Assembly: GCA_013399875.1 (NCBI GenBank)
Contig: VXAZ01008023.1
Span: 1 to 64,000, forward strand
Length of the DNA: 64,000 nt
Source of the DNA: Gymnorhina tibicen
Lineage: Eukaryota; Chordata; Aves; Passeriformes; Artamidae
Direction of reading: 5' to 3'
Shown: positions 22,467-34,640 of the stretch, in pieces
How the letters are laid out: each line of letters starts with the position of its first letter
How positions within the stretch are numbered: position 1 is the stretch's first letter
Notes under the pieces: generated by a model
What the model saw: only the letters and a program-made list of their open reading frames with translations
Told to the model about the DNA's origin: nothing
Database searches by the model: none
Program-made: the position numbers and the translations under genes

Positions 22467-25400
22467 TAAAAATGTCCTGATTTAGAGCAGAATATTTAAT
22501 AGGTCTCTGTGATTTTGTTTCTGACCAGCTCTTAATTATTGATGGCATTATCTGTGTATGGGCAAAGCTTCTTTATTTTCAAGCAATTTAATCAGGTTTT
22601 TGGGGAAATAGCAAAATGAGTGAGGTGGGCATAAATTCCAAGTGATCTGGAGCCTGTGACAGCAGTGCATGGGACAGCCTGGCCCTGAACTGCAGGGCAG
22701 CTGGGTTGCTGTCCATCTGCACCACCCTGTTCTGACACTTGAGATCATGGGACATCGAAAATTTGCTGGATATGGTTCCCCATGACCATCCCCACAGCAG
22801 TGGTCCTCTTCACACAGCTACTGGGCATGAAATTCCTGCCTCCTCCTAAAGTCCCTCTTTCCCTGAAAGAGAAAGTGCACCTAGTCCTCATTTCACAGCC
22901 TGGGTAATTGCCAGGATGGTGGGAAGAGATGGAACTTCAGGCAGAAGTTCAGGTAATAAGTGGCCTTTGTGGCAGATTCATCACAGGAGTTTGTCAAACA
23001 CTGTTTGCTGCAGGCATTCCGGGGGGATTTAGATTGAGATTAACCAAGACTGCTGACTGTAGCCCGGCTCTGTGCTGGCTGCTGTTCTTGCTGGCTGCTG
23101 CAGGAAGGATGTAGCTCTTTCCACACCACTGCTCCAAAGCCCCTTGCAGCTGTTCCCAGAGACCATAGTATCCTGTTTGTTATTATAATAAATTATATCC
23201 TAAAGTACACAGGCACATGTATAGAAGCAGAACTACTTTTCGAGTAAATGTGAGAGAGACAGGCCTTTGTGAGAATGAACTTTTCTTCCATTAACAGCTG
23301 TCCTTCACCTTGGAGGTTTAGTATGTTCCAGCTTACCCAGAAAATTTACTCAAACTCTTGACCCAATAAAAAAATCAAACCACAAAACCAAACCAAACCA
23401 AAACCCCACCCATCCAAAACTCCTGAGGGAAGCAAACTTCCAAAAATCCACTTCCAAAAATCACCTAGTGCTTTGGCACTAAGCAGTGGTGTGTGGGAAG
23501 CAGGAGCTGAGGACCTTTCAGGAAGTTGCACACATACCTTGTCTCTGCTTCTGTTGCTTCCTGAGGACTCCGACACTCAGAGACCCACAACAAACCCTGA
23601 AAATCCCTGATACTTCAGGGTTCATATTAAAATCCTGGTGTCTTAGGAATATGAAGATAATTTTTTTACACCTTACCCTTTACTGGCTTGAGGATTTATA
23701 ACTCTGTAAGTAGCACTAGTCACAATATTTCGGAATTTCTTTCTGTAACTGATAAGAGTTCTGCTTTCAGATCTGAAGTGCAGCTGAAAACCACACTAAT
23801 GCAAAGAATGGTTTTAGTGATGGGTGGGAAAAACAGGGATTACCCAGGTTACTGGAAAAACTTACTCCATCCTGCAGTCAAATTCCTCATGCAGCCAAAG
23901 GGGAAAGCAGAGGCTTTCAGTGATTATAATCAGCCTGGCAACAATAACTTTAATTATGGTACAGCCATAAGAAAATTCTCAGTCCACTTTGTATTTCCTT
24001 TCCAAAAGTCAGTTTAGATTTCTTCTGACAGACACATATTAAGGATCTTAAAAACTATTCAGTGTCCCATTTCCTGCATGGGGCCTTAATCTTGTCAAAA
24101 ATACTCATTGCACTCAAAGGTTATTTCTGTCTTGTTTTGATGCTACAGATTTAAAGAATGACATAATTTCTGTTGAATGTCCAGCTGGTTAAGAATCTGC
24201 ATCTCTATTTAAGAAGCACAAGAGGAAAACACAGTGTCTTTGCCAGAAAAACAATCAGATAGTAAGACTGCATTCTGTTTAATTGAAAAAAAGAATTGGA
24301 CGTAATGTGGTGTGTGGATGAATCAGTACTGAAAAGAATTCCTGAGACCCAAAAATTGTTTAATCTTGAGGCAACTGCTGTTCTATGTGTCGATTTACCT
24401 CTTGTACTGTATTTTTCCATGTTCATGCGTAAGATACTCCTAATATGCTACATTTCCATGCTGAGCTAATTTTACTGATTTTATCACAAGACTTAGGACC
24501 ATTGTTTATCTTCACCATGTCCAGTTCTGGAAGTGATAGAGGAGGAATCTTGGATATCGTTTTAGTTAAAGGTTAGTTTCTGATCACACTTGCTACAGGA
24601 AAAAATTATAAGCATAATGAACATCAGTCTAGAGTTTCCACAGTATTTCTGTGCTACTCATCATCTGATGAGTTTTTTTAAAGCTAGGGACAAGCAGAAG
24701 AGCTTATGTGTTTTAGATCTTTACAGAAACAAAAAAAACCCAGTGGAAGTTAAGTAGAAGTTGCAACATGCAGCAAGATGATTATTCCAAATTTTATACC
24801 ATGGGAAGGTGAAAGAGAAATGCCTTGGGGTTTGCTCAGTGGCTGATATACAGTCACTGCCTTGCTGTTCCTGGATATTTTGAGTGGAATACAACACAGT
24901 CATTATATTTTCAGAGAAATTATCTTTTTCCTCCCCTTGCTATTCCTTTAGATTATTTCTTCTTTAGCCTTGTTTATGGGCTTTGAAATTAAAGGACTGT
25001 TTTAAAAGTTTGTGATACAAGAATTATAGTAATTTGAAAAATTTCAGCATGTTGATTGGTTTATTATGATGTTTGCAGCACAGAGAGAATGTTTAATTAT
25101 GGAGGAAGGCACTTTTCCTTTACATGGAGTTGTTCAATTATGAATTCTCTGGTGGCTCTGGAGATGGAAAGAATGATTGAACTTGAACAATAAAGCAAAA
25201 GACAGACACTGCTAATACTATACTGGGATGTGGTAAAGACAGACTTCATGGGAAAGCAAAATACTCACACAAATACAATCACCACATCATCCATTAATTA
25301 TTATTTAGAATATTTTCCACCAAAATATTAATGCTGATAAATGAAAACAAATTCTGATGCCATCCCTGCTGGTATGCCCTTACCCTTCTAAAGGGATATG

Positions 25401-26461
25401 CAGCTTTATTATGATTGCTGAAGACAGAAATACAAGTCTTACATTTGGTCTGCTTTGATGATATCTCAATGGTTTGCTACAGTGACAAACAGTTACACAA
25501 GGATATACTGGAAATTAGGCAGAATTTCCTTCACACACCCTTAGTATTTTTATAACTAAAGTGCAGTTGAAATTTAAAAAAGGTTAAGTTCCACTGAATA
25601 CTTTTACTATGTTCCTACTCTATATATTGACAATTATAAATCTCCCTCTACTTGAAGAGGCTAACCCATTTTCCTGTTTTGCTGTCGTGTGTATGAACTG
25701 AATTTTGCATCTTGATTCTGCCACAAATTGCCACAGTGGATCACTCTTAAATCCACAAACGACTTTGTTTCTTTTGCACAGTATTATATAATGTTAGTAA
25801 CTTTCAGCCATCTGATGCCAAAAGAATAGCATAATTCAAAAAAGAAAAAAAAATCTCTTGTCTTCACAGGGATAATTGGAGGCATGGGACGTGAACACTA
25901 AGAGCATACAAACCACCCTTCACGTTACCTTCCTGTCCTGACATTTACAGAGAATGCAACATGCTGAAGTGCTTTTCAGCTCTTTGTTATCACACCATGC
26001 TGTATCACTGCCGTGTTAGAGTCATATCTTGTGTCTTCTTGACCTCTGGTATAATGCCCTTTGCCTCCTTCATAACTTGTCCTTTTGGAAAGCAGAGTTT
26101 GCCAGAGGACAGTGAGCCTTTGGTGAGGACCTGGGCGTGGCCAGCTGGCTCAGTCCCCTCTCCCTGCAACACCATTGCCAGCAGTGGCAGTGGGAGAAGG
26201 AACAAGCATCTTGGCAGCACATCTTTTTAATCTGCTTTACAGGTCTGAAGAGCAGCTGGAGAGAGTAACTTGGAAGTCCAAAATATCTCTTGACCATTTC
26301 TGGTATGCTGATGTAGCAAAAGAAATAGGAAGAATATATATAAAATCTCTAAGTTCTTGACTGGAACTGATTTTTTTTCCTAGAAGTTAACTAGCAGAAA
26401 TTGCACTGGAAACAGCACTGATCTTCCAGTTGAAGATGAAAAGATATTATGACAGTTAATG
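22467..26461. other. Unannotated DNA between two CR1 copies
   Basis: No gene is recognised. The sub-region 22620-23120 is somewhat richer in GC. Its ORF at 22908-23114 ends in a hydrophobic run (LCWLLFLLAAAG), which is at the wrong end for a signal peptide and is judged a chance ORF. A CCAAA-rich low-complexity run lies at 23374-23407. Confidence 0.5.
23374..23407. repeat. Low-complexity (CCAAA)n run
   Basis: Short run of imperfect CCAAA units. The minus-strand ORF that crosses it (23346-23576) is probably incidental. Confidence 0.7.
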
Positions 26462-26865
26462 TCTGAAAAGGAGCTTGGGTTGTTTAGCCTGGAGAAGAGG
26501 AGGCTCAGGGGTGACCTTATTGCTCTCTACAACTGCCTGAAAGGAGGTTGTAGCCAGGTGGGGGTTGGTCTCTTCTCCCAGCCAACCAGTGACAGGACAA
26601 GAGGACACAGCCTGAAGATGTGCCAGGATAGTGTGTTCAGGTTGGACAAGAGGAGGAATTTCTTAACTGAAAGGCTGGTTAAGCATTGGATTAGGCTGCC
26701 CTGGGAGGTGGTGGAGTCACCAGCCCTGGAAGTGTGCAAGAAATGACTGGACATGGAACTTAGTGCTATGGTTTAGTTTATATGGTGGTGTTTGGTCAAA
26801 GGTTGGTTTCAAGGTTCTTTTCCAGCCTTATTGATTTTATGATTCTATGATTCTACTCTATGATA
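26462..26865 (+). mobile_element. CR1 LINE, ORF2 end plus 3' UTR
   Basis: About 400 bp in sense orientation. Landmarks are TTTAGCCTGGAGAAGAGGAGG, CTCTACAACTGCCTGAAAGG, CTCTTCTCCCAGCCAACCAG and GGCTGCCCTGGGAGGTGG, then a degraded 3' UTR and a tail of TATGATTCTATGATTCTA. The frame (26459-26746) covers the C-terminal residues of the CR1 ORF2 protein and continues as non-coding. It is more diverged near its 3' end than the copy at 22 kb. Confidence 0.95.
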
Positions 26866-28491
26866 AATCATAGAGACAAAACTTAAAAGACTCTTCAGCC
26901 ACAAGAGGAAGGCTATCCAAAAATCAGTCACACATGGGAAAGAGAAGGCCGTAAGGGCTAAGTTTCAATTTGATGGTTCACATAAGCTGAGGCAGCAACT
27001 GCAACCCAAATGGACACTTGATCCCATCCCCATGCCACCTCTTTCCATGCTGTCCCTTGCACTGGAGCTTGTCTGACCACCTGGTGACTGAGCTAAGGGA
27101 GCTGGACTAGCAAAAATGCATTGACTTGTATTTTTGCAATGGGTAGTGCATTTTCTGTCAGTTTAGATTTTTTAACTGGCCTGTGATTTGGTCAGGCAAG
27201 GGCTAAAGCCAAGGGTGGGTAGGGGGAGGCAGGCTGCATTTTGGCAGCTTTGCTGTATTTGAAACCATACCCTTACACTCATTTCCTTGAAAAGTATTTT
27301 GGTTTCTAGTTCCACCATCACCAATCACAAAAGAAGAACGTTCCTCCTCTAATTTAATTGTTAAATAATCTTCAAGGAGTGGGAAACAGTAAACATTGCT
27401 GTGGTTGTAACTACTACTTTCTTCTGTGGTAATTAGTTTATTTTTTCCTAATGCAAAAACATGAGAGCCTATAGCTGCAAGAGCTTTTACAAATGTATTT
27501 TATCTCCTTTTTCTTTTTAATGGTTTGTGTCTTCTTTTGAATAAAAGCTCTTAAGTTAGCTTTTGAGGGGAGAATGGTTCACAGAGCAATTGTGACAAAT
27601 GTAAATCAATTAAATTAAAATTGTCAGGTTTTATATGTCAGGCACTCTTTTGAGGTGATAGTTTCTTGCTTAATCAGTACTGATACTCTTCTCTGCATTT
27701 CTTCAAAGAGTGAAGCACTGTTTGTGTTTCTCTTCCTTTTCTTAAAAACCATTTTGGAAGAGCCATAAGGACCACTAACCATCTTGTAATCTATTATTTT
27801 TGTCTCTAGGATTTCCAGATTGTCCACAGCAAGGATGTAAAGAACAAACCCAAGACAACCTGTACTTTCTAGGCCTGCTGCATGCTGGAGCTTTGGTCAT
27901 TTTAGTCTTGTACAGGTTTTGTACAAGGTGTATTCACCCTCATCAACTGCAAATCCTTTCTGAGATTCCTACCCTGCTCTATCCCAGTCCACATCCAGCT
28001 TACTGCTGAAAAACCTCCTTTCCAAATTATTACAAGTTCTACCAGTTGGTAACAGCCCCCTTACCTGCATGAACAATTTTAACAATATTTGTGTGTATTT
28101 CTGGCTTAGCTATGCCCCCTCCTGAAACTCCAACTTTGCAAATGAAGGAATAAAATATTGCTTAACATGCTCTGTGTATCACAGTAGGAGGCACTTTAAG
28201 CCTGTTCTTAGATCCTCTCATGAAAGGGGAGTTGGCTCTATAGATCTAAAATTCCTTTTAATGTACGTTACCAGCTTGAGGACTTACACAGCCTCAGGCA
28301 CCAAGAATTTGCTGTCTGCATCATCATAACTTTCAGAACGGTTTCTGATATCACAAGTCCAGCACAAAACCTTTCACAAATTAATGAAAATGCAGGATAT
28401 TTCTGATGAAAGTTAGAGCAGCCACTAGTAAAGTGTATTTTTTAAGCTGAAAGATTTTTTTTAATTGAAAGAAGAATATTAATTCAGAGAT
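26866..28491. other. Unannotated AT-rich DNA
   Basis: No repeat or gene is recognised. A plus ORF at 27800-28009 follows a TCTCTAG acceptor-like sequence but has no identifiable product and no clear donor. Confidence 0.5.
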
Positions 28492-28561
28492 CGATAAAGA
28501 TAGATAGCTAGATAGATAGATAGATAGATAGATGATAGATAGATGATAGATAGATAGATAA
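28492..28561. repeat. (GATA)n microsatellite
   Basis: About 70 bp of GATA units with two GATGATA interruptions and a GCTA variant at its left. The minus-strand ORF across it (YLSIYLSI) is a repeat artefact. Probably polymorphic in length. Confidence 0.95.
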
Positions 28562-29738
28562 TACATACACGTTCCAGCATTAAAAAAACCTCCAAAACTA
28601 TGTGTGCAGGTATTTTACTCTTGGCTCCACCTCACCGTGTGACGAGCAAGAGTCGCCCATGGGCCTGATGCAGCAGCGCCTCTTAGTGATAGAAGTCAAG
28701 TCTGCATTTAGCTACTACGGGAGCAGGAATATTTTTGCTTAGCTTGCCATTTCCTTGATTCCCAAGTCACTAGCACAGCAGACAAACATTTTAGCTTCCA
28801 CCAACTTATATCTGAGAGGTTTTTTTTATTATTCAAGCTACAGTTTTTGTCGTGTTTATGGATAGGCATGGATTTGCACTACAATCTCCCCTTCAGAGCA
28901 TGGGTTCACATTTCTCTTTTACTTTTTTTTTAGCTTAGATATACTTTTAAAATCTGAAGCTAATCTCTTAACTGTTACTGAAACAAATTCCCATCTTAAA
29001 TCTACTAAGGGTGCTTTTTGATTACAAGATATTTGAATTGCTAACCAGTAGAATTTCAAAAGAGATTGCAGTCTGAGTTCTTCTTTAGCCAGGAATTTTT
29101 TACCAGCTTAGCTGGCTGAAATTCAATGGAAGCCTTTATTTATACACAGGTATTGAAATTAAAATACAACTTTTCAAACAGCCTTTGCCTCTTGCTGGGT
29201 TTCAGTCTGATAGCATCCTTTACAATTGTGGTGGAGAGCAGCTTATTACTGGGAGACCTGATCAGCATGAGTTCAAAAGACTCATGGAAGTGGAAGAAAA
29301 AGGTATAAGGAGTGGAACGTATTAAGTGAAACTCATTTAATTCAACATGGTCTCTGCAATAAAAGTTGATTCTAAGTTCTTGATACAAATTACTCCAGTT
29401 AACAGAAAAAAGGCACATTTGTTATTTTTAGAATCACAATTGTAAATCTTTTATAAAATCCAGAATATCTCACTTGGAAAAACTGGTAGCCTGCATATCT
29501 TCTTTCCTATGCCCAGAAATACTTAATTTTATGCCAAGTATGTTTTGGAAAAAGTGATTCAACTGTTCAAGTGGGGGACTATGACAGTGAAGTAAATGTA
29601 ACTCTAACCCATGTGGCACTAACCCCTGAATATGCCTAAAGCCCTAAGTAGTTCATGCTGGCCTTCTTGTATGCTTTTCAAACCTTAGCATTAGAAGCTT
29701 CCTTATGGGTTGGTTTAGTGTTTCCTCTGGTTCCTTAC
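28562..29738. other. Unannotated DNA after the GATA repeat
   Basis: No gene is recognised. The short stretch 28630-28690 is locally richer in CpG than its surroundings and contains a weak CTCF-like sequence (AGCGCCTCTTAGTG). Otherwise it is ordinary AT-rich sequence. Confidence 0.45.
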
Positions 29739-29880
29739 CATCTTTGTGCGACTCATTTCTATCAGACTTCTTTAGTGCCCTCTCACGTCGGTGCTCCTGT
29801 CGGATAAGCTGGGTCGAGTCGTTCCGTGCAGCACGGAGGGAGCCCCGGCTCTGCGGGCACTGCTCGCCCGGGCAGCGCAT
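29739..29880 (-). CDS. Candidate CpG-dense first exon, unidentified
   Basis: On the minus strand an ATG at 29880 (context TTCCATGC, moderate) opens a frame of 47 codons. It ends at a strong splice donor, AAAGATG|GTAAGG, with the last exon base at 29739. The peptide is basic and hydrophilic (starts MRCPGEQCPQSRG; later QEHRRERALKKSDRNE). The region 29785-29885 carries roughly a dozen CpGs in a CpG-poor neighbourhood, as expected of a small unmethylated promoter or first exon. The plus strand (29705-29923) and another minus frame (29783-30349, 188 codons) are also open, so frame evidence alone is weak. It could be an alternative first exon, a lncRNA exon or a CpG-rich enhancer. No protein family is recognised. 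Confidence 0.3.
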
Positions 29881-31554
29881 GGAAACGCCTCAGCCCTTCT
29901 CCCTGCTTTTCCGTTTGGGATGAAGTGGGGAGAGGTGCCAGTCCAAGAGTTTTTGAAGCTGCTGGCAAATTGCAGCCACATTTGGCAGAAGGATTGGTGG
30001 TGTAAGGCAAATCAGAAAGCAAGGGCATCCTGTCCGGAGTGAGAGATCTGATTTGCAGCAGCATTTTGGTTTTGCCAAAGAGCTTCTCCCCCAGGTCTCT
30101 GAAACCAAGGGACAGAAGCAGCTGCTGTTCTGGAGGGAGGCCTCCAGAGGGAGATCCTGCCCACCTGAACCCGAGTGCCTGTCTGCTATTGTAATTCCAC
30201 ACGGAATTCTTGAATGTTTCATGAAAGAAGATGATCAGGGCGTGGAGGGGGAAGCTAGAAACACTGCGGCTGAAGAACCAGCTGCACGAGTTAATTTTAA
30301 ATCGAGAGAGACTCTTACCTGGAAAAAACATCCCAGTCCCTCTAGTCACAGGAAAAGCTGTAACCAGATTTCACAGAACTCACAACTCGTTATCTGGAGA
30401 ACCCTTCACTGGGTCTGTAATCATTCATCACAAGAGAAAGCAACATTGAATTATCATTCTGGATATGTAGACCCTACTGAGTGCTAGCAATTCTTTACAT
30501 AGCTCAAAAAAGCATAAAGAGAGACGGAGGAACAGCTGTGGTCACTAAAAGATGGTTCAAACCAGAAGCAAATCCCTGGCAAAGCCAGAAATGGATGTGT
30601 TTTGAATTCAGGGAGTTAAATTCATTTGAGTGTGGTTATACCTATTCAAATGAAAATAAAACAGTGTTTTTGAGATGCCATTCTCCTGGGATGAGCGCTG
30701 GTAAACAACCACATCTTTTCCAGAATGCTTCTTGTACTGAACTGGCCTAGCAAGCGCATAAATTGCAGCAGTTTGAAGATCACAAGTGGGAGGGGATGCC
30801 AAGGACTGATGGCTGCCCATGGCAGATGTGAAGAAGCCCCTGAATAGGCAGAACCACAGTTCTGCGTAACACCTTAGCCATGATGGCAGTCAAAAAACAT
30901 CAGAAAAGATGGTCCTTTTCAAACATCCTCAAGGGTGGCAATAAACACCACCAAAACTTCTGTTCGATACCAAAGAGCAGTACCAGAACCAAAGAGCCTC
31001 AGACTCCCTTAGGGATGGGTAAAGGCTGATCAAATCTCACTTAACATTAGCTGTAGTAGACAAAGAGTTAATTTAATATACCTGGTAGTTGTTCACTATT
31101 GCCACTAGTAAGGTGTCTCTATCACTCTATTTGTCCTTTGGATCTGGAATAACTACTGGTCCTGAGCAAGGATCCCTGTCCCACCCTTACCACCAGGATC
31201 AGCTGGTGAGTGAGTGGTGAGAACATTGCCTGGATCACCTGCCCTGACTGCAGTGTGGCAGCAGTGCTCACCTGGTGCAGTGTTCATACCAGCTCATTAA
31301 AGGTGCACTCATGGAAGTTTATGAGCTAAAAACATTGAAAAAAATGATCATGACGGAGGAAGTGCTAAGCCCTGCTACGCGTGCCCCAAAGGGCTCTGCC
31401 CTGATGCTGTGCTCCAGAGTGAGGGTGATCTTACCCTGCTGCATTTTTGCCAGGGATTTCTGAAGACTCTTTACTCCTAAGTGAAAACGTCCAGGTCTTA
31501 TTCATATTGTCAGGTTTATGCATGGCTTCACACTCTGTCCCACTGCCTTGTTCT
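29881..31554. other. Mixed-GC segment with overlapping ORFs, no recognised gene
   Basis: Plus (30053-30487, 144 codons) and minus (29783-30349, 188 codons) frames are both open. Neither translation resembles a known family. If the minus-strand exon at 29739-29880 is real, the sequence just above 29880 would be its 5' leader and promoter. A sequence CAGCTG|GTGAGTG near 31200 looks like a splice donor but has no partner. Confidence 0.35.
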
Positions 31555-31728
31555 CTCTCTACTCAGTGTTGGTAAGGCTCCATCTGAAATACATTTTTCA
31601 GGAGGGTTTTTTAGTCCAGTTAGGATGGATGCAGAGAAAATGGAGGGGAGGATGCCAGGATTGTTAAGGGCCTACACCTACAAGGAAAGGTTAAAGGAGT
31701 TGTACTTGTTTCACTTGGTGAGAGGAGG
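31555..31728 (+). mobile_element. Diverged CR1 fragment (end of ORF2)
   Basis: CTCAGTGTTGGTAAGGCTCC aligns with the CR1 block encoding ALVRPHLE. GAAAGGTTAAAGGAGTTGTAC followed by TTGTTTCACTTGGTGAGAGG aligns with the block encoding [13 protein letters not shown]. Sense orientation, no tail, both ends lost. It abuts a 24 bp tandem repeat that probably arose from the GA-rich sequence at its right end. Confidence 0.65.
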
Positions 31729-31730
31729 TT

Positions 31731-31796
31731 GAGGAGATGATGAAAGGTGAGGATGAGGAGATGATGAAAGGTAAGGATGAGGAGAGTGATTAAAGG
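31731..31796. repeat. 24 bp tandem repeat, 2.75 copies
   Basis: Units 31731-31754 and 31755-31778 differ at one base (GGTGAGGAT versus GGTAAGGAT). A third partial unit ends at 31796. Near identity indicates a recent expansion. It starts within three bases of the CR1 fragment end. Confidence 0.9.
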
Positions 31797-34544
31797 GTAA
31801 ATTCAGTAGGAAAGAGACAATATCATGTGAAATCCCAGGCATATCCATAGAGCATAGGCACAAGGCCTCATTGATAACATATTGCTTAGTCATAAGGAGC
31901 TAGTGACATCATATGGCTACACTGATTGAATTAAAAATATTTTCTAGTTGTCTAGTACAATAACATATAAGGCAGCCTATGACACTTCAGAAAGAAAAAA
32001 ATTTTAAGTTATCAAGTAATGATAATGTAGAAAACCTGCTACATTCACAAAAAAATATATAGAATGCAAAGTTTGGTAAGTAATTCTAAAGCTGGGATTG
32101 AAAGTAGAAAATTAAAAGTATTGATTAAAAACTTCTAAATGTTTTAAGAAAGTCCTGATTTGTGAAAATATGTATTTGTCAGTAGTTTTTACCATGAAAA
32201 ATATTTGATACTGATAATACTCCACAAGTCACAGCTGTATTCTTGTGGTAGAAACATCAAACTTCAAAATGAGGCTGGTGAAAACCAAAGACAGGTTATG
32301 TAAAGTCCTTAACTAGTCCTCCATCTAACATTCTTTATCATCTTCATTTTTCCTTTTAATTGGCAATCACCATGTTTAGGTCAGCCAGGTGGCAGCTGGG
32401 TTTTGCCCTGCACTACCTAAGAATAGTTATGCTGCTTTGGCTTCTTGCTTTGATACTTTTTTTCATGAGGATTTGATCCCTTACTTGTGCTGACAGTCGA
32501 GGCCGGTTTGAGTCACACTCTTGTGAGAATATTTCTTGAAGATTTGAATTTTACCACAAGATCTGTCACAGTGTGAAATGTAGCGTGTCATGTTCCTGTT
32601 TAGAAGTTACTTCCCTGAAAGCTGTGACCCTGATCCTGCACACACAAACACACACGAGGATGTTGATACTGGAATAACCCCCAAAACCACTGTAAGCATC
32701 TCAGGCATAAAGCTATCTGTATAAGCATATGTTTGTGAGTTGCTGACTACTGCAGACACGTACTAAGATCATTATAATGCAATTGAATACATAATACAAT
32801 CTGGCTTTCGTTTCATAAGGTGAAAACAAATAGATGAACGAGGTTCTTTTACTCACAAGCTCTTGAAATCTGTCCTCAGCATGCTTAAACTAGTTTAGAG
32901 CAGAGTACCTGGCCCAAATATTCTATAACTTGGAAAGGGAAGTGAATGACAGAAAAATAGGAGTGAAATGCATCAGAGCACTGAAACTGATAGGAACAGA
33001 GCACTGAACTGAAAGAGGCAATATTTTTCTCCCTTCCACAAATAAGAAAACCATGCTGAACTGAATGAAAAAACAGATGTTTGTCACCATCTTAGCCCAG
33101 GTTAGGCAGTCAACAGAATACATGAAATGATCAAGAAAACAGTAATTGGCCTATGAATCCTGCTTTCTTTATGTTGATAGACAGCTAGATAAATACAATA
33201 ATAATTATAAATAATTTAAGATAAAAATTAAATAATGAAACCAATAAACTCCAATAATTTAATAATTATTTGGGCTGTGATTACTAGACCTGTTTATGGA
33301 CAAATATAGTGAGAGACTATAGCTGACTGGCAAGGACTGTAGTTTGCAATGCCTTGCTTGTGGCAGAGGTTCGTTTTTCTGGGTAGTAATGAATCAAGCT
33401 GCAGGTTGACTGGTTTGGACAATTCTTCTCCCAGTAGCAAGTGCTATATATCAAGTGTTTGGGCTTAGTATTTCTAAATAAATCACTGCTTATTTAAGCT
33501 CATAGGAACAGTCAAGTGTTACTTATTTTTGAAACTTCAGTAGTCCAATTTCTTTAATTACTGAGAAAAATTTTAAAATATTAATTCCAACATTACGTTT
33601 CATTTCCTTGAACTAAATGAATGTAGTTTTCTTTGAAGTGATAAGGAAACAGAGATCTGAAACCCATTCTGGTTTGTGTCCATGAGTCTCCATCAACTGT
33701 TTCACCTTCTTCTGACCCAAGTACCATCACTAAGCTCAGGGCACCAGCCCTCAATTACCTTGTGCTGCACATGTTAGAAGCCAAACATCACTGTTGAGTG
33801 AGCCAGCAAGTGAAGTGAGGAAAGAGGAATCTGTGCATAAGAAAGTACAATCCTAAGGTTGTAATGGCCTGAAAGTGCAAGTTTCAGTTAGTGAAACCTC
33901 AGCCAACGTCCTGGAGCCCCTCCTGATGGACTTCACACAGGGAAAACATGACTCCTCTGCATCTTAATACGCTGTTGGACTGCAGGGTGCTGACGTTTTG
34001 CTCACAAGGAGCACTGCACTGGCCTTCGGTAAGCAGGGCACCCTGCCAGCACAGACACTGACGGAGCTGAGCTGCACTTCTGTTGCCAGCTCCATGGCAG
34101 CCCCACCTCACAGCTCCTCACGCAGCCCCTCGTCACCGCTGGAGCTCGCTCGGGCCCCCATCAGTGCAGCGCTCCTTGATCTCCTCATTCAGCAGCTTCT
34201 CACTTAAGCTGCCCAGGGAGGCATCTGTCATCTACCATGGGAAGTGAACGAGGAGAAAAACCCAAGTGGCTCTCATGCTGTTGTGCACTTACCCACTCTA
34301 TCTCTCCCCGACATGACACACACCTTGAGCATCTCTCTCTGAAACCCTTTTCCAGGCTGTCAGGCTGTACCTTCATCAGCCTAGAAGTGCTGCTCTGCAC
34401 TGTTGACCTCTGGCCCAGCAACATTATGATGAATATAGCAATTTGTTTTCTTGGCAGAGTTTCTGTGTGATACAGTAGATAAATTCCATCAATCAAACAA
34501 GCAATCCACCCATCCCAAATGGATAATAGAAAACTGTAAGGACT
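31797..34544. other. Unannotated DNA
   Basis: AT-rich with a very AT-rich run at 33190-33265. The sub-region 33960-34200 is GC-richer with a few CpGs and opposing short ORFs. A strong donor-like sequence on the minus strand (AGTGG|GTAAGT at 34293/34292) lies inside a 98-codon minus ORF, but no product or acceptor is recognisable. Confidence 0.45.
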
Positions 34545-34640
34545 GATGTATTGAACCAGGCCAGAGGTCCACCTAGTTCATTAGTCTTTCCCTGAAAATG
34601 GCTGACACAAGGTGCTTGGGAAGCATGTGGTGATTCTTCC
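34545..34640 (+). repeat. Ancient amniote interspersed repeat remnant
   Basis: GAACCAGGCCAGAGGTCCACC and the following CTAGTTCATTAGTCTTTCCC, AATGGCTGACACAAGG and CTTGGGAAGC resemble an old repeat common in reptile and bird genomes (form: GACCAGAGGTCCATCTAGTCC...GTGGCC...GATGC). I do not recall its family name with certainty. The match is degenerate, so this is a weak to moderate call. Confidence 0.4.

Noticed and set aside
28650..28680. CTCF-like sequence AGCGCCTCTTAGTGA
   Set aside because: Three core mismatches; too weak to list as a site.
29783..30349. 188-codon minus-strand ORF, the longest outside repeats and CpG islands
   Set aside because: No recognisable domain, overlapped by an equally open plus frame; the GC-rich composition explains it. 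The smaller frame with a splice donor was kept as a low-confidence exon instead.
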